Source: Ophiosphaerella korrae
Taxonomy: Eukaryota > Ascomycota > Dothideomycetes > Pleosporales > Phaeosphaeriaceae
Direction of reading: 5' to 3'
Length of the DNA stretch: 64,000 nt
Assembly (NCBI GenBank): GCA_028456385.1
Contig: JALNQF010000026.1
Coordinates: 124,001 to 188,000, forward strand
Shown here: positions 1-12,063 of the stretch, piece after piece
Layout: the number at the start of each line of letters is the position of its first letter
How positions within the stretch are numbered: position 1 is the stretch's first letter
Position numbers and translations under genes: made by a program
The notes under the pieces: model-generated
The model's database searches: none
Seen by the model: only the letters and a program-made list of their open reading frames with translations
What the model was told of the DNA's origin: nothing

Positions 1-2702
1 CAATGTCTCGGCTTGAGTGAGTATAAGGAGCTGGCGGACACTTTGCTCAGTCAAGTCGGCGAGTAATTGTGCCTTCTGGGGCTTGTTGATGATATCCCTT
101 ATCACGGAGAAACCAATAATCCTCCAGTAGGGTTGTAATAATTGTGTAGTATTTGTGGAAAGTTCGCCAGCTATTGCATCAAGCTGTGCCCATTAGCATT
201 TAAACACAATGAGATTTGTGATTGATACTAACCTCTGTAAAAGCCAAACCACAAATTAGAGCATTGTGATGTCCAAGATATTCGATCAGATGATGCAATA
301 TGATAGGTAGCTCCAGCTCTCCACAAGCACTTGTAATTGTTAACGATAGTCCTTGAAACAAGCGTTGATGCTTACCGAGCAACTAAACCGTACGCTAAGA
401 TGAGAGTTTCCTGATCAGAAATTACATCTCTTTTCCCAAGTACACCGAGGAATTCTATTGTTGATCTTCGGTTCTTTTGCCTGATGTGACGAGATATATC
501 GTTTCTTAGAAATACCATCAAAGAACGCCTATCACCATGTTAATTGGCACTCTAGTTGTGGGTAGCATGACATACGTTGCAGCAAGTTTGAGCTCCCTCA
601 GCGATCTGCTCATTGAGCCTAGCAACCATTGGCCCAATTCGCAAGTTTCTAGGTTGAGGTAATCCACATCTGAGATATGATTGAACACTCGACCAATCGC
701 TACAGCCATGTGAACTCGGGCTTTGGGGCTCTTCTGAAAATATGGCTCGTTCGTGATCAAAAGCATAGTGGCAATGACATCTTTCCAATCCTCTCCCTCA
801 TCTTCCACATTCCAGTATGCTTTCGAGTTCTGATCAGATTTACCTGGAACATCGCACCGAGTACAGGTAAACAACTTCCAATGCTGCGGGTCAGTGACGA
901 ATGTTTCTAAGCAGCATGACCCTGCGCAAGCAATCTTGGCAAGAACTGCCAGAATTTCGCATTGCTCATCTTCGTCGTGTTTGCCCTCATGACGAATAGA
1001 AGCGTATTTTTCCCTATTTCTGTGAGCGAGGACATGATAGTATGAGTATATTACGTACTCTACAATACTTGGTAGTTTGGCGAGACTCATCGTGGGGGAG
1101 TCATGGGTATTACCATTCAAGAGCATAACGAGATGTTCATATGTTGAAATATTTATATTTTGTGGAGAGTTGGGTAGAGTCTTGCGTCTCTTAACTGGCC
1201 GATCATTGGTGTCTGAATTCGATGCACTAAATATCTTCAGAACTGATGCAGCTTCTTCAAGTAGTTGTGGGTCTGTGAAGCATTTAGAAGCATTTGTGCA
1301 GAGCTCCGTACGCCTCTCCACAATCTCAAGAGGCCATGAATCTGGAGAAGTCCACAGACATAATGCTGACTAAAGTTCATTAGTTTGGTGTACGGACCAC
1401 AGCTTTGCGGTACATACCTGTAAATCTTTATGTAAACCGGAGAACTTCTCGATATCCTGACAAAATTGTGCTACCCTTCCTTCAAGATCCTCTGCAATAG
1501 TGGATGATGAGCTAACATGTCGGCGTGTAGAATCTGAAATGGTTTTGGGAGAGCCAATGTGGGCTTTTCTAAGACCAATAAACAACGAAGCAAGTTGTAG
1601 TTGATTGAGGACAGATAAATTGGGCAGTCCTAAAAGGTCAGTGAGACCATGTACCAGGCCCTGGGCGGCTTTAGCAGGCTTTGAAGCACAGTTTTCTGCT
1701 GAAAAATTAGGCATTGCAATTGCTTCTAGCACTTGCAAGTATGTAGTGATTGTCTCGTCATGTAAAAAATGTTTCTCTGAGCTGACTGTCCACCGTCTGA
1801 AGTTTTGCCACAAACTGAGGCAGGTATCCAGGATCCATGGCTGATAATGCTCAAGGGTGATAGACACTGTGCACTGTCGTCGTTGGGAACCATTTATTAG
1901 TGAAAGAAGAAGATTTAAACTGATGTAAATTGCACCTGTTTGCGATGTGATGGTTCTTTGTAGGTCATGAGGCAGTGCAACAAAATGTATGCTTTCTTCC
2001 CAAAAACCAGCAATACTGCTTGATGAAGGAAGTAAAACTCGGAAGTTTCGATTTGGTAACGAGGACAAGTCGCCGACAGCTTTGAGCTCTACAGCAATAT
2101 CTGCCTTCGTTTAGTAAAGTTAGTTGAAATCATTTGCAAAACATACCTTCTATAGTAGATCGATACAATGCAGCTATATTTATTGATTTGCGCCAAAATG
2201 AGGGAGTTCGCGATAGGGTTCCGAGGCATAAATTGAGCAGCTGATGTACGTCGTGATGGAGTGGATGCAATGTATCATGTGACATCAGCCCAAGTAGCTT
2301 GGGAAACAACCATAAGACAAATGGAGGTTGGGGAGTCCCTTCATATTCTCCATCCTTGGGTTCTAGCAACAAATGCGGCTTCTTTTGAATGATGAGCTGC
2401 AGCGCAGAGATGCTGTCGATACCTTGTTGTTTCTGTTGTACTTGGGCGAACGGATCGTCTACAAAAAGACCCTCCAATCCAGCTTCAGCGATGACGCATA
2501 TTAGCGCAACAAGTTGGGGGTCAGGCTCATCGGTGCTCGGGTGCTGTAGAAATTCCTTGACCAATTCGCCGAATGAGACTTTGGCTGCAGCATCGTGGCG
2601 AGTGTACAGATTTGAAGCATTTCGTACGATTTGAGCAGCGATGGTAGATGGAGGCTGAATGTTTGAATTTTCATTGGTTGGAGCATGTCCTTTGCGGGCC
2701 AT
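1..2702 (-). CDS. uvsB: ATR/Mec1-type checkpoint kinase UVSB, N-terminal part (partial)
   Basis: N-terminal part of a PI3K-like protein kinase that senses replication stress and DNA damage in the nucleus; the kinase domain lies beyond the left edge. Proposed exons on the minus strand: 2702-2147, 2100-1418, 1369-576, 528-376, 329-233 and 183 to the edge, all phase-consistent, giving about 822 visible codons. The start is the ATG at 2702. Identification rests on the UME-like block in exons 3 to 6: the RRSTIEF stretch, then LIEYLGHHN and LICGLAF, then a block with YWRIIGF, NKPQKAQLL and LLILTQAETL, the order seen in fungal ATR orthologues. The upstream part is helical-repeat-like and poorly conserved, as usual for this family. 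Divergent from COX16, with 348 bp between start codons. Family assignment is from recalled conservation, not a search. Confidence 0.8.
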
Positions 2703-3050
2703 GTTGCTGCAACCGTAGGGTCATAGTTAGGAAGGATCAAGTAGAAAGGATGAAAGCCTCAGAGACTACTAAGGGCTCGATGGAAGACTTTCACAGTTCA
2801 CCCGTAGATCCATGCGAAAGCTAGCTTAAGTTCTGCTAGAGTCTGTATTCTGCGCGCGCAGAAGCGTGAAAGTAGGGTGTTTTTGGAAACCAACGAGTAC
2901 GCGTCTGACGAAAATACTGTCGCGCGTTCCCGTGATCCATTTTTGCCAAGACGCCATCGTCGAAAGAGAACGCCCGCATTCAAGCTTCATATCAGGTCAT
3001 TCTGACAGCCCTTTGACGACTGCATCTACGTGCCAGCGACAATTGCAAAC

Positions 3051-3450
3051 ATGCCTGGTCCCTTCTCCTCTCGCTCCTTTGCCGCCACGCTCCCTAATTC
3101 TTTCGCTGCCCGGTACCGGAAAGCTCTCCAAAAGCACCCATTCCTGCTCTTTGGCCTACCCTTCATGTCCACAATCCTGGCTGGCTCCTTCATGTTGACA
3201 CCAGCGACAGCACTCCGATATGAGCGCTATGATCGGAAGAACCAACAGATCTCGCACGAAGATGCAATGGGGCTGAGGCAAGAAAGGCGGAAGGTCAACA
3301 TGCGGGATGAATATTATGTACGCGAACCTTGGACTGGCTGCAGGATGATTACTGACGAGTCTATAGAGGCTACAGGCGAAAGATCTCGATAACTGGGAAC
3401 AACGGCGTGTGAAGCGATTACCCGGCGAACCAGATGGCACTCTTGTATGA
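3051..3450 (+). CDS. COX16: COX16, cytochrome c oxidase assembly protein
   Basis: Small mitochondrial inner-membrane protein needed for assembly of cytochrome c oxidase. Two exons, 3051-3317 and 3367-3450, with a 49-bp GT-AG intron, encode 116 residues, a normal length for COX16. A single hydrophobic segment (FLLFGLPFMSTILAGSFML) is followed by the family block TPATALRYERYDRK and, after the intron, by DLDNWEQRRVKRLPGEPDGT. The N-terminus is rich in Ser, Arg and Ala as in a mitochondrial presequence. The frame is open upstream to 3030, but the codon there is GTG, so the first ATG at 3051 is taken as the start. Divergent from uvsB, so the 348-bp gap probably serves as a shared promoter. Confidence 0.92.
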
Positions 3451-3860
3451 AGGAGATTCATATCTATACCCATTAAGCATTAGGCATGGCGTTCGTGATT
3501 GTCAAAGTACAGAAAAACCCGTCTCATTACTGGTATTTCAGGGAATAAATTTATTCGTGAACAGAGTGTTATTATTAGTCTACTTCAGTGTGCCTTGTAA
3601 GAAGGCGTATGTTAGGATAGCGAGGCCTCCTGACAGGCTATCATGTACATACAGACGTTTCTCAAACGTCGAGCCGTCCATCTCATCCATCATAGGTTCA
3701 TTATTCCGTGTATCCTCCTGTGTCAACTAGGCATGATGTTCCCGTAACTCCGTAACCTGAAGATGCAACCAGTATGGCCCATACCTGGCGTTTGTAAATG
3801 CTCAGAATGCAGCGGAGAATTGGAGTTGCAGCGTAGGCCTTATCATGATATAGGTCAAAT
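3451..3860. other. Convergent 3' region between COX16 and HMG-CoA synthase
   Basis: 410 bp between two converging genes; presumably both 3' untranslated regions. No open frame with coding character seen. Confidence 0.6.
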
Positions 3861-5427
3861 CTACTGCTTGATCTCATACGTGCGGCGGAACATATCGTCG
3901 ATGTGGGTGAGGTAGTAGGTTCCAGGGAAGAGACCATCGGTCTTGCCGCTGGGGGTATAGTTCTTCTTGAGGTGAGCTTGCTCACGGAGGTTGCACATCT
4001 GTGGTTACATGTCAGCCGATTTGATTGAATACCACACCTCTCGGCCTCAAACACTTACGTCATCATACACTTGAGGGGCAACCACGCGTCGGGACTCCAG
4101 ACGGTTGGGAATATCAAGTTGTTTGGCGATATTCTCCACGTTGCCCCTCACCTTGAAGGAAAACATGGAGGAAGCAAGACCACTTCCGTAGCTGAAAAGT
4201 GCGATGCGCTTGCCTTGCAGAGTCTGGCTGTCGACATTGGCAAGGATGCTGGCCAAGCTACCGTAGACACTACCACAGTACATGTTACCGCATTGCGTCG
4301 GAACGTTGATGCTGGGCTGGACACGGGATGCGAACCGCTTCTTGGCAAGCGCCATGAAGGTCTTTTCGACTGTCTTGTCGGTAATGGAAGTAGTGTAATC
4401 CATATCCTTTAGCTCAGCAGGAACTTCTGCGAAAATAAGGCTCGAGGGGTTTGCAAGGTAATCATTGTAAAGAAGACGCGCATAAGACTTGGACACGAGT
4501 TTGCATGTGGGAGCATGGAAAGCCATGTAATCGAAGCGGTCAAGAGGGGTTTCTTGCTCCTGGATGTGGCCATTGGTGGCGCTGCCATTCAGCTGCGCCT
4601 TAAGAGTCTGCTCACGATCGTTGTAGGCCTTGTAGCAAGCATCTACAGCCTCGATGTAGCAGCGGATGGAGAAGTGGCCGTCAACGATCGGATACTCGCT
4701 TGTAAGATCAGGCTTGTAGAAATCGTATACGTGTTTAATGTAGGAGCCACGCAGACCGGCGTCGATGACAAGAGGAGCGTCAGGGCCAATCAGCATAGCG
4801 ACGCAGCCAGCCCCACCGGTCGGGCGGGCATTGCCCTTCTTGTAGAGTGCAATGTCACCTGCAACAACAACCGCGTCACGGCCGTCCCATGCTGAGGACT
4901 CAATCCAGTTGAGGCTGTTGAACAGCGCGTTTGTGCCGCCGTAGCAAGCGTTGACGGTATCCACGCCTTCGACGTTGTAGTTGCCAGACGCCTCGAACAA
5001 TTGCATCAAGACGGATTTTACCGACTTGGATTTGTCGAGGAGCGTCTCGGTGCCAACCTCGAGGCGGCCAATCGACTTGGGCTCGATGTTGTACTTCTTG
5101 AATAGCGAGGAAACGGTAGTCAAGGCGAGCGAGTAGATGTCTGTGGGGCAAAATAGTCAGAAAACGGTGCAGTCTCACGAATGCGACCATAGGTCCCGTG
5201 TTAACGACTCACCCTCGCGATCGTCGCAAAACGACATTTTGGTCTGGCCGAGACCAATGGTGTATTTGCCCTGGGAGACGCCATCGAACTTCTCAAGCTC
5301 GGCCTGATCGACGCACTGCAGAAAAGGTCAGGCGCCGTAGTGTAGGCGAGCTGCACTGTGTACTTGCCTGGCTGGGGAAGTAGAGCTCAATGGCCTTGAT
5401 GCCAATGTTGGAGGGACGGGAAGCCAT
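3861..5427 (-). CDS. ERG13: Hydroxymethylglutaryl-CoA synthase
   Basis: Condenses acetyl-CoA with acetoacetyl-CoA to HMG-CoA, the committed precursor step of the mevalonate and ergosterol pathway. Four exons: 5427-5368, 5315-5213, 5140-4059 and 3998-3861, total 460 residues, the usual fungal length. Exon 2 gives the N-terminal signature [19 protein letters not shown]; the catalytic Cys is in [14 protein letters not shown]; the C-terminus carries [15 protein letters not shown] and ends EIKQ. Intron 1 uses a GC donor (CAG, then GCAAGT at 5367) because only that junction joins FPSQ to [10 protein letters not shown]. Introns 2 and 3 are GT-AG. Divergent from the membrane-protein gene at 7602 across a 2.2-kb gap. 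Confidence 0.96.
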
Positions 5428-7601
5428 GTTTTCAAGTTGTGTGGTAAGGAGGGGGAGGGAGAAAGAGTGTCGGTCAAGAGGGGCTTCACACCGCTGGTTT
5501 AAGTAGGAGTCGAGGATTGGGCGGTTCACAAAGAGTAAAGTGCGGTTAGGTAGCGGCGAATTGTATGTGGCAATGATGGCAGTGGAGGCTTGCTGGGCGG
5601 ACTCAGGCCTTTTCACCCGGGTTGTGCAGGCCTCTGGTGTCCCAGCAACACCGAATCCCGCTCGTTTGAACAATTGTTTTGAGTTTGGTTTTTTGCCCCG
5701 GGTCCTGTGCTACCACCAGCTCGGTAGCGGCGCTCTGCGAGGCCGTTTTATTGGCAGTTTCGCAGCATCTCGCAGCAACACGCCCTTTCTCACATCGCCC
5801 ATTGCCTCTCTGGCTTCCTGGACGATCAACATGCTCAGCGTTTAGTCACCGCGATCGGAGCAGCGTGGTCCATGGCGCTGTCCTGGACGAACAAAATGTT
5901 CAGTCGGCATGGCCTATTGCCATCGACCTTGGCATGCACAGTGACCTAGCCGCCAAGCTGACTGTGGTTTAGCGTCAGGGACAATGTGAATGGCGCGGAC
6001 CAGTCTGCACCTTCCTCACTTGTGCTGCTTATGTGCGTGGTGAATGCCAGTACATTGCGACGTTGCTGGCCATTCGAAGCGACCAAGGCACAGCCCCACG
6101 CATGCGTGGCGATACGCAACCGCTGACTAACAGTTTCGGCTGTGCCGTGTGTGCACAATCTAGACAGGAAACGCGCTCCGCAAGTATCACCGTCTATCGG
6201 ACACTTCTGCACTGTCTATTTCAAGAGTGGGTGCGTTTGTATCCGCACAAAACACCGGTGGTCGATGGGTGTCCTCAACTTACAAATCCAACATGCCCGA
6301 AAAGGCCTAGTGCGGTTCTTATCACAGCATCAACACCGAATACCTAGTGAAGGAACAGTTGGACGAGGCGGCAGATCACTCGGCTCGTTCTGCTTTGCCC
6401 AGTTCAGACCAATCATGCAAGAACGGTAGTGTCAGCCACATCACGGCAGACGGTGCATCACAGTGCATCTAAGGACCCTACCGGTAGTCGCATTCCGGAC
6501 TTTGGGGCATCGCTTGATTTTGTGTACCACCTACTACGCGAGCAGCTCTGAAAGTCATGAGCACGCAGTACTTGCCGACACCATAATGCTCCACGAGGTT
6601 TTGCGAGATACGCCGATTTCATGGATACTTGCTCCTATCGTTTGAGAATGCAAATTGTCCAACACAAAAGTGAGGTAGTCTCAGACTAGCGCCAGAGCAC
6701 CACGACATATTTGCAAGGGCATAGTCTCATGCGGGTGGCTTTCGGGCTTCGCACATGTTTTGACCACGACATCTCGCCCTCACACTCTATGTAGAGTGAG
6801 AAGATTCGAGGCCAAACCGTGGCCGTAAGCGTAGTCTAAAGCAGGTAATTTATTTTTCATCGTAGAATGTACCGACAGCTCAGTGAAGCGTAAAGCACCC
6901 GTTCATAAACCCGGCGGTCTCGGTGGTGTCTCCATGAAGCCAAGGAAAAGTTGAGCCGAGCACGAGTATCAAGACGATTCATCCACGCGCTGGCGTCCCT
7001 CATAGTGCTTGAGGTGGTGGCGTTGGCAAGAGGCCAGACGAATGCAAAGTAGCAGGTTTGTCCCGACTATATAAAAGTTGAACATGAGGAGAGTATCTCC
7101 ATATTAAGTACGTGGGGCGATTTGCCGGAGCGGATAAAAGCATGGAGGTCGATGCTCTAATGGTTCACGTGGCCGTGGACGTGCAGCATCATGGGAACGG
7201 CAGCGAGGATTTTCAGGCGCAGAAAAGAGATCAATTAGGTGTCAATTTGCCTAACGACTGCCGGAGTCCAGTGTGTTGACACAGGCTGGCGTGGCTCGTT
7301 GCATTGATCCAGCGTCGACGTTGATGAAACGTGCGAGACAAGCTGCACTAGCCTCTTATTGGCTCACTCTGGAACTTGCCGTGCTTCCCTTCTCAAACCT
7401 GCGTCTACCAGCCTCTCCACAGACCATCACCATCGCCGCTCTCTATACGCCTCACCTACACATTCGCTCGCTGCACCCCGTATTCGCGTCCATACACGCG
7501 CATCGCATCCCGCATTCCTTTCGACACCACCACCACGACGCCTTCTGGAGACCCAAAGGGGGAAGTAGAGCCCGTGGGGCTCTCAGGGACCGTTTGGCGC
7601 C
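5428..7601. other. Intergenic region, divergent promoters
   Basis: 2.2 kb between divergent genes. Several frames of 60 to 190 codons exist here, but none shows recognisable domains, splice structure or conserved-looking composition. The last 200 bases before 7602 are pyrimidine-rich, typical of fungal promoters. Confidence 0.6.
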
Positions 7602-10016
7602 ATGGAACGACGCAGCAGCGACAGCAACAACGAGCCCTCGGAACGACGCAACATCCCCGACGTCTTCGACGATGAGTATGAGCTTGATGCCGACGAGAAT
7701 GATTTCATGCCTTCGGTCTCAGACGGCTTCCGACCAGCGACCACAAGCCACGGATGGAATGGCAACAGACAGGATCATGACCGGAACAACACCCTGGAGC
7801 GGCACGCATCGACATCGAAGACGCACGACGACCATCTGAGAAGAATGGCAACGCGAAATAGCACAGCAAAGGTTCGGGAGTCGATGGCACAGGATGGCCG
7901 TTTGCCGGGTTTGCACAATCGTGGACCAAGCTCCCCCTCCCACCTAGGGCATCGCGCATCTGTGAGCTCGACGGGGTCGTTTGCGACCATGTCAAATGGC
8001 GACAATCCTTTTGAATCCGGTCCTAGCCACCCGTACGGCATGTATCCGCAGAACACGATGGCACGCGCACCGAGCATATCAAGCACCCTCAGAGACCGAC
8101 TTTCACATCGCTCAATCTCGTTACAAAGGCCAACCCATCCCTACGCCATGTACTCACAAAGCGGGCTAAACGAGGAACCGCCAGAAGAGCCTGCGCACCC
8201 ACAAGTGCCTCCAATTCAGACCACCATTCCCCTTGGGTTCCCAGGCCACGGTACTGGCTACCACAGGGTATTGGGACCCGATGGAGAAGAGCAGGACATC
8301 ATCGGGCCGGATGGACACACTGAACAACTTCCCCCATACTCAAGATTTCCAGAGGAAGGACCAACCAAGGCTTCGCTTGCCGCTGAAGCAAGCGCGTCAC
8401 GGGTGATTCCTGCTCCTGCTCCCAACGCAGTATTGGACCATTCAGACGACCCTTTTGGGACCCCGGTCTCCCCAGTCTCCCCAGTCTCCCCAGTCTCCCC
8501 TCTAAGCGCCACTTCCTTCTCAGCCCCAGCTTTACCACCCGCACCTCTCCTCCCATCTGTTGCCCCAGCACGTCTTCCCCCCCAAAGACCAGAAACTCAA
8601 ACTGGTAACGCAGCACCTGTAACATCTTCTTATTCTAGCGCGAATCAAGTACCCGCTGAGCCGACAGATTCATCCTCCGCGTCATTGCTGACTACAGAGG
8701 AGAGCTTTCAAGAGAAGGACGAGCCCACAAATGCCAAAACAAGTTGGCACAAGAAAAAGCTATGGGGCAGAATTCCCATGGGCATTATTGCAGGCATACT
8801 TGTTTCACTCCTTGTGATCGTAATCATCGCTGGGGCGATTATTGGTTCCCTGGTTGTGAATGACAAACAGGAGCAAAGGAACGGTAATAAACATGACAGG
8901 CCTAAAGATGAGCCGTACGTAAATCGCACTTCCACAATAGCAAAATAGCTAACAAATAGCAGATTACCCCAGATCACAGGTTCACATGGCACTCTATTTG
9001 ATGCCACGCCCATCCCAACCCCACCAGGCCTGGGCTCGCTACCTACTGGAGCGTTTTCCTTACCCCTAGGCTTACCACAGGAGAGCAACCCGGGCTGTCT
9101 CACTCAGGCCAATCAGTATTCAGCATGGTCCTGCAAACTATCATTTGCACCACTTGTTGTAACTATCAACAACACAATTACCAGCGGAGGTCCTCGCCTA
9201 TTTGCATCTATGAAGAGCGGTACATCATTACCTGATGGCGCAATACTCTATGGCCTCCAAACACCTGATCTTGCCCAACAGCAAATGCAGCTAGTCCTTG
9301 ATCTGGACTACAGAGCCTACGGCCCAGCCTACCACTTTGCAACTCGGTATGACAAAATTGTGGTCTTGAGGCCCGACGAGCTCAGCGCTGGCGCATCCAG
9401 CTTCCAGAAACGCCAAGACGACAAGAATTTTCGCCAACGCTTCCAAGTCAGACCAGGGGATCTTCCATGGTATTGCTTCTGGAACCAAACTTACATCGAG
9501 GGCTACGTGTACGCTGACGACAACTCAACGGCTGCCTCATATACAGCATTCCCTACTCAGGCACCAAGCGGCTCTCCATCGGTGTCGTATGATATGGCAG
9601 GTTTCGCTGCAACAGCATCAACAACACCACCACCAGCTACAGGGATAGTCCCGGTAGTTCCCGCCGGTGCTTCCGTAACACCATCGCCTCTCTCCCGTCG
9701 AGACGCGACATCAGACGCTGCTGCTCCACCACGTATGCCGCCATACCCACGTATCGTCAAGGTCGAAGAGCGCCGCCTATCCAACTCACCACAGCCATAC
9801 TGTCAACAAATGGTTCTCCTCGAGAATGGTCGCATTGCTCCTGCCCGGAACGGCAACGACGGCCCAAAGAGAATCTGGCTACAAGAAGTCGACCCAAGGT
9901 ACGAAGGGTTCCCGAGCGCTCAACCCACCCCGACAAGTCGACAGAAGCGCGACGAGGATCTCAAAGCACGCAGTGATCCAAGCGACGCATGCCATTGCCA
10001 ATGGATGTTCAAGTGA
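7602..10016 (+). CDS. Single-pass membrane protein of unknown function (DUF7820-like)
   Basis: Two exons, 7602-8914 and 8963-10016, with a 48-bp intron, encode 788 residues. The first 380 residues are disordered, rich in Ser, Pro and charged residues, and end in a Pro-Val-Ser repeat. A single membrane segment (GIIAGILVSLLVIVIIAGAIIG) follows near residue 400, preceded by a basic stretch (WHKKKLWGR), suggesting a cytosolic N-terminus. The presumed outer domain contains PGLGSLPTG, a cysteine-bearing block (NPGCLTQANQYSAWSCKL), NNT glycosylation sites, a WYCFWN motif and a CHCQWMF C-terminus. This layout resembles proteins I recall as DUF7820 in Dothideomycetes and Eurotiomycetes; the label is tentative and no function is known. 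Confidence 0.85.
8461..8500 (+). repeat. 9-bp coding tandem repeat (Pro-Val-Ser)n
   Basis: About four copies of a 9-bp unit (CCCCAGTCT), the first with one change, encode Pro-Val-Ser repeats in the disordered region of the membrane protein. Copy number probably varies between strains. Confidence 0.85.
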
Positions 10017-12063
10017 ATACTTTTTCAAATCTGTCTGCCTGTCTATTGTTTCGAGCGTTTCCGTCACTTCTCGTTGCTCTCACAGCCATATCCCTTCTAC
10101 TCGCGACGTACGTTTACGCATCTTCTTTCTTTTCTATCAATACCTATCCTGCAAACAGGAGTCTCGGATTTTCCTGTATGGCGTTTCACCAGGTGGCTTC
10201 CTCTCCTGGACTATCCATGTCCTGCATATCGCGCTATTTTCCCTTTCTTTTCTTTATTCTCATTATATCTTGTCCTTTTGCTCATTTGCATGGCCTAATT
10301 AAGGCGCTCTGTCATCTTACCGTCTCTTTCTTTTGCTTTGATGATCGGACGTATGTATGCTCCACGGAGATACTTGGCGCTATAAGAAAGTGCTTACATG
10401 ATAACTTGTATATATTGAAGTAGTAGTGTGGGTAGGATTTTGGGATGGGAAGGACTGGTGGTAGTGGGGTGAGCGCGGGTCTAGAGCGCATATAAGATAG
10501 ATTAAATGCATAGTATTAGCATTATGAACTTCATTTTGATGGGTATGAGTGATGTGAAGTTAGTGGTTTCGGAGATGGTATGTGGCGAGGTGTTCCTTTC
10601 TGATGCTCATTTGTAGATGCGGTCTTTTGGTAAATATTGTTCTCAGGTAAACATGATTCATCTAGTCAATGTGTATGCGACTCGGATTCATGTCATCCGT
10701 AGTCTCACGTCAACACCAAAAGAGACTCTAAACATGCACTTCTGAAGAACAATTAGTTTCCTTGAATTTGTGAACATGATTATACTTTCGCCAGCATGCT
10801 CGCAGAGATTGATGAGCTAGGATTGGCTCTTTCCAAGCCTGAGTGTTTCGTCCTGGCCTTCGTCAGTTGTGATCATGAGTTTGAGGCCGCCATCGGAGGA
10901 TTTGAAGGGTGATTCTTGGACTGCTAAGTGCTACAGCCTCTCGGTTTCTGGGTCTGAGTTCAAGCAGGATTGAGTGCGATGTGAAAGGGATGTAAGCCAC
11001 AAACCAAGATTTGAGGACCGGTTCCTTGCCATGTTGCCATACTCGCGAGCTAAGGGAATGTTCCGACGTTATCCCACTTTGCTGGCGTAGCCTGTGAATT
11101 TGGTCAATTTGATTGGTCAATAGGTAAGAAACTCCACTGAAGTAGTCATTCTACCTATATGCCGGTCCTCGAGACGGCACGCGAAGGACTAGGGAAGCTG
11201 CAAGCAGGGAATACATTACTTAATCCTCGAGTCATAGTACAAGTACCTCTTGAGCCTCGGGATGTGGGCCACGCGATGGGTTTGCTCGATACTGTGCACT
11301 GGGTGGGACGAGTATTTGCACAACGTAGGTTTGCATCGCCGTGTTGAAGAATGACAGTTGATTTTTCATAGTTCTACATAGATAATTCCTTTTATCAAGA
11401 TAAAAAACCAAGCGGTTAAATCCAAGCTTTATCAGCCATGCGAAAGGCTGGACAAAAACCTGTAGCCGAAAGGTGGTGGCAAGCAAGGAGCGAAAGCGAG
11501 TCGACTCCCGGCTACCGGTATAAACAGACCGAAAAACCCATTAACATAGTGCAAATGCAGGCTTCAGTACGTATGTAGAATAAGCATGACAAGCAATGTC
11601 TAGCAGCCTTCCGGCTGCCACTTCCACATTTCCCCGCATTCGATCCTGACCCCTGTCAACGCCCCATCTCTCACGCCAATCCTCTCGGTGGTATGACCTC
11701 CGCAACCAAACCACATGAGCAATGCTAAGTCAATTTTCGCCTACTTTCATCCGTTATGTGAAGAAATTTGAACATACCAGGACGGTTTGGTCATTCCCCG
11801 CCCTCCTAGTGCATGTACCAGTATTCCCGAACAACTGCCGGTCAGCAGTCGAGTTGGCTCCCTCGGCCATATATCCAATACTTTCATGGCAGTGTGATGT
11901 TTGGTTGGTGTTGTAATGTGGGGAGGAGCCCTCCGGGACCGAATCCTTTGACTTTCCTGTGACCTGGTTGATCCGCTGGCCGAAGTATAAAAGCCGTCAT
12001 AAGTACAGAACAAATAGCATTGCGTTCGAGAGCTCTGATTGAGTTCAAGACTCCCGTATCACA
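10017..12063. other. Intergenic region upstream of GH3 gene
   Basis: 2.0 kb with no supportable gene; short frames only. The right end holds the GH3 promoter: a TATA box at 11986 and a GTGGGG hexamer at 11919 that fits the CreA consensus, though such hexamers occur by chance. Confidence 0.6.
11986..11992 (+). promoter_or_regulatory. TATA box of the GH3 gene
   Basis: TATAAAA, 72 bp upstream of the proposed GH3 start codon, a normal spacing for a short leader. Confidence 0.55.

Noticed and set aside
3030..3050. Longer COX16 start
   Set aside because: The codon at 3030 is GTG, not ATG; the first ATG is 3051.
5540..6650. Several open frames of 60 to 126 codons between HMG-CoA synthase and the membrane protein
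   Set aside because: No domain, no plausible exon structure, mixed composition; they overlap in all frames, as expected by chance in GC-balanced DNA.
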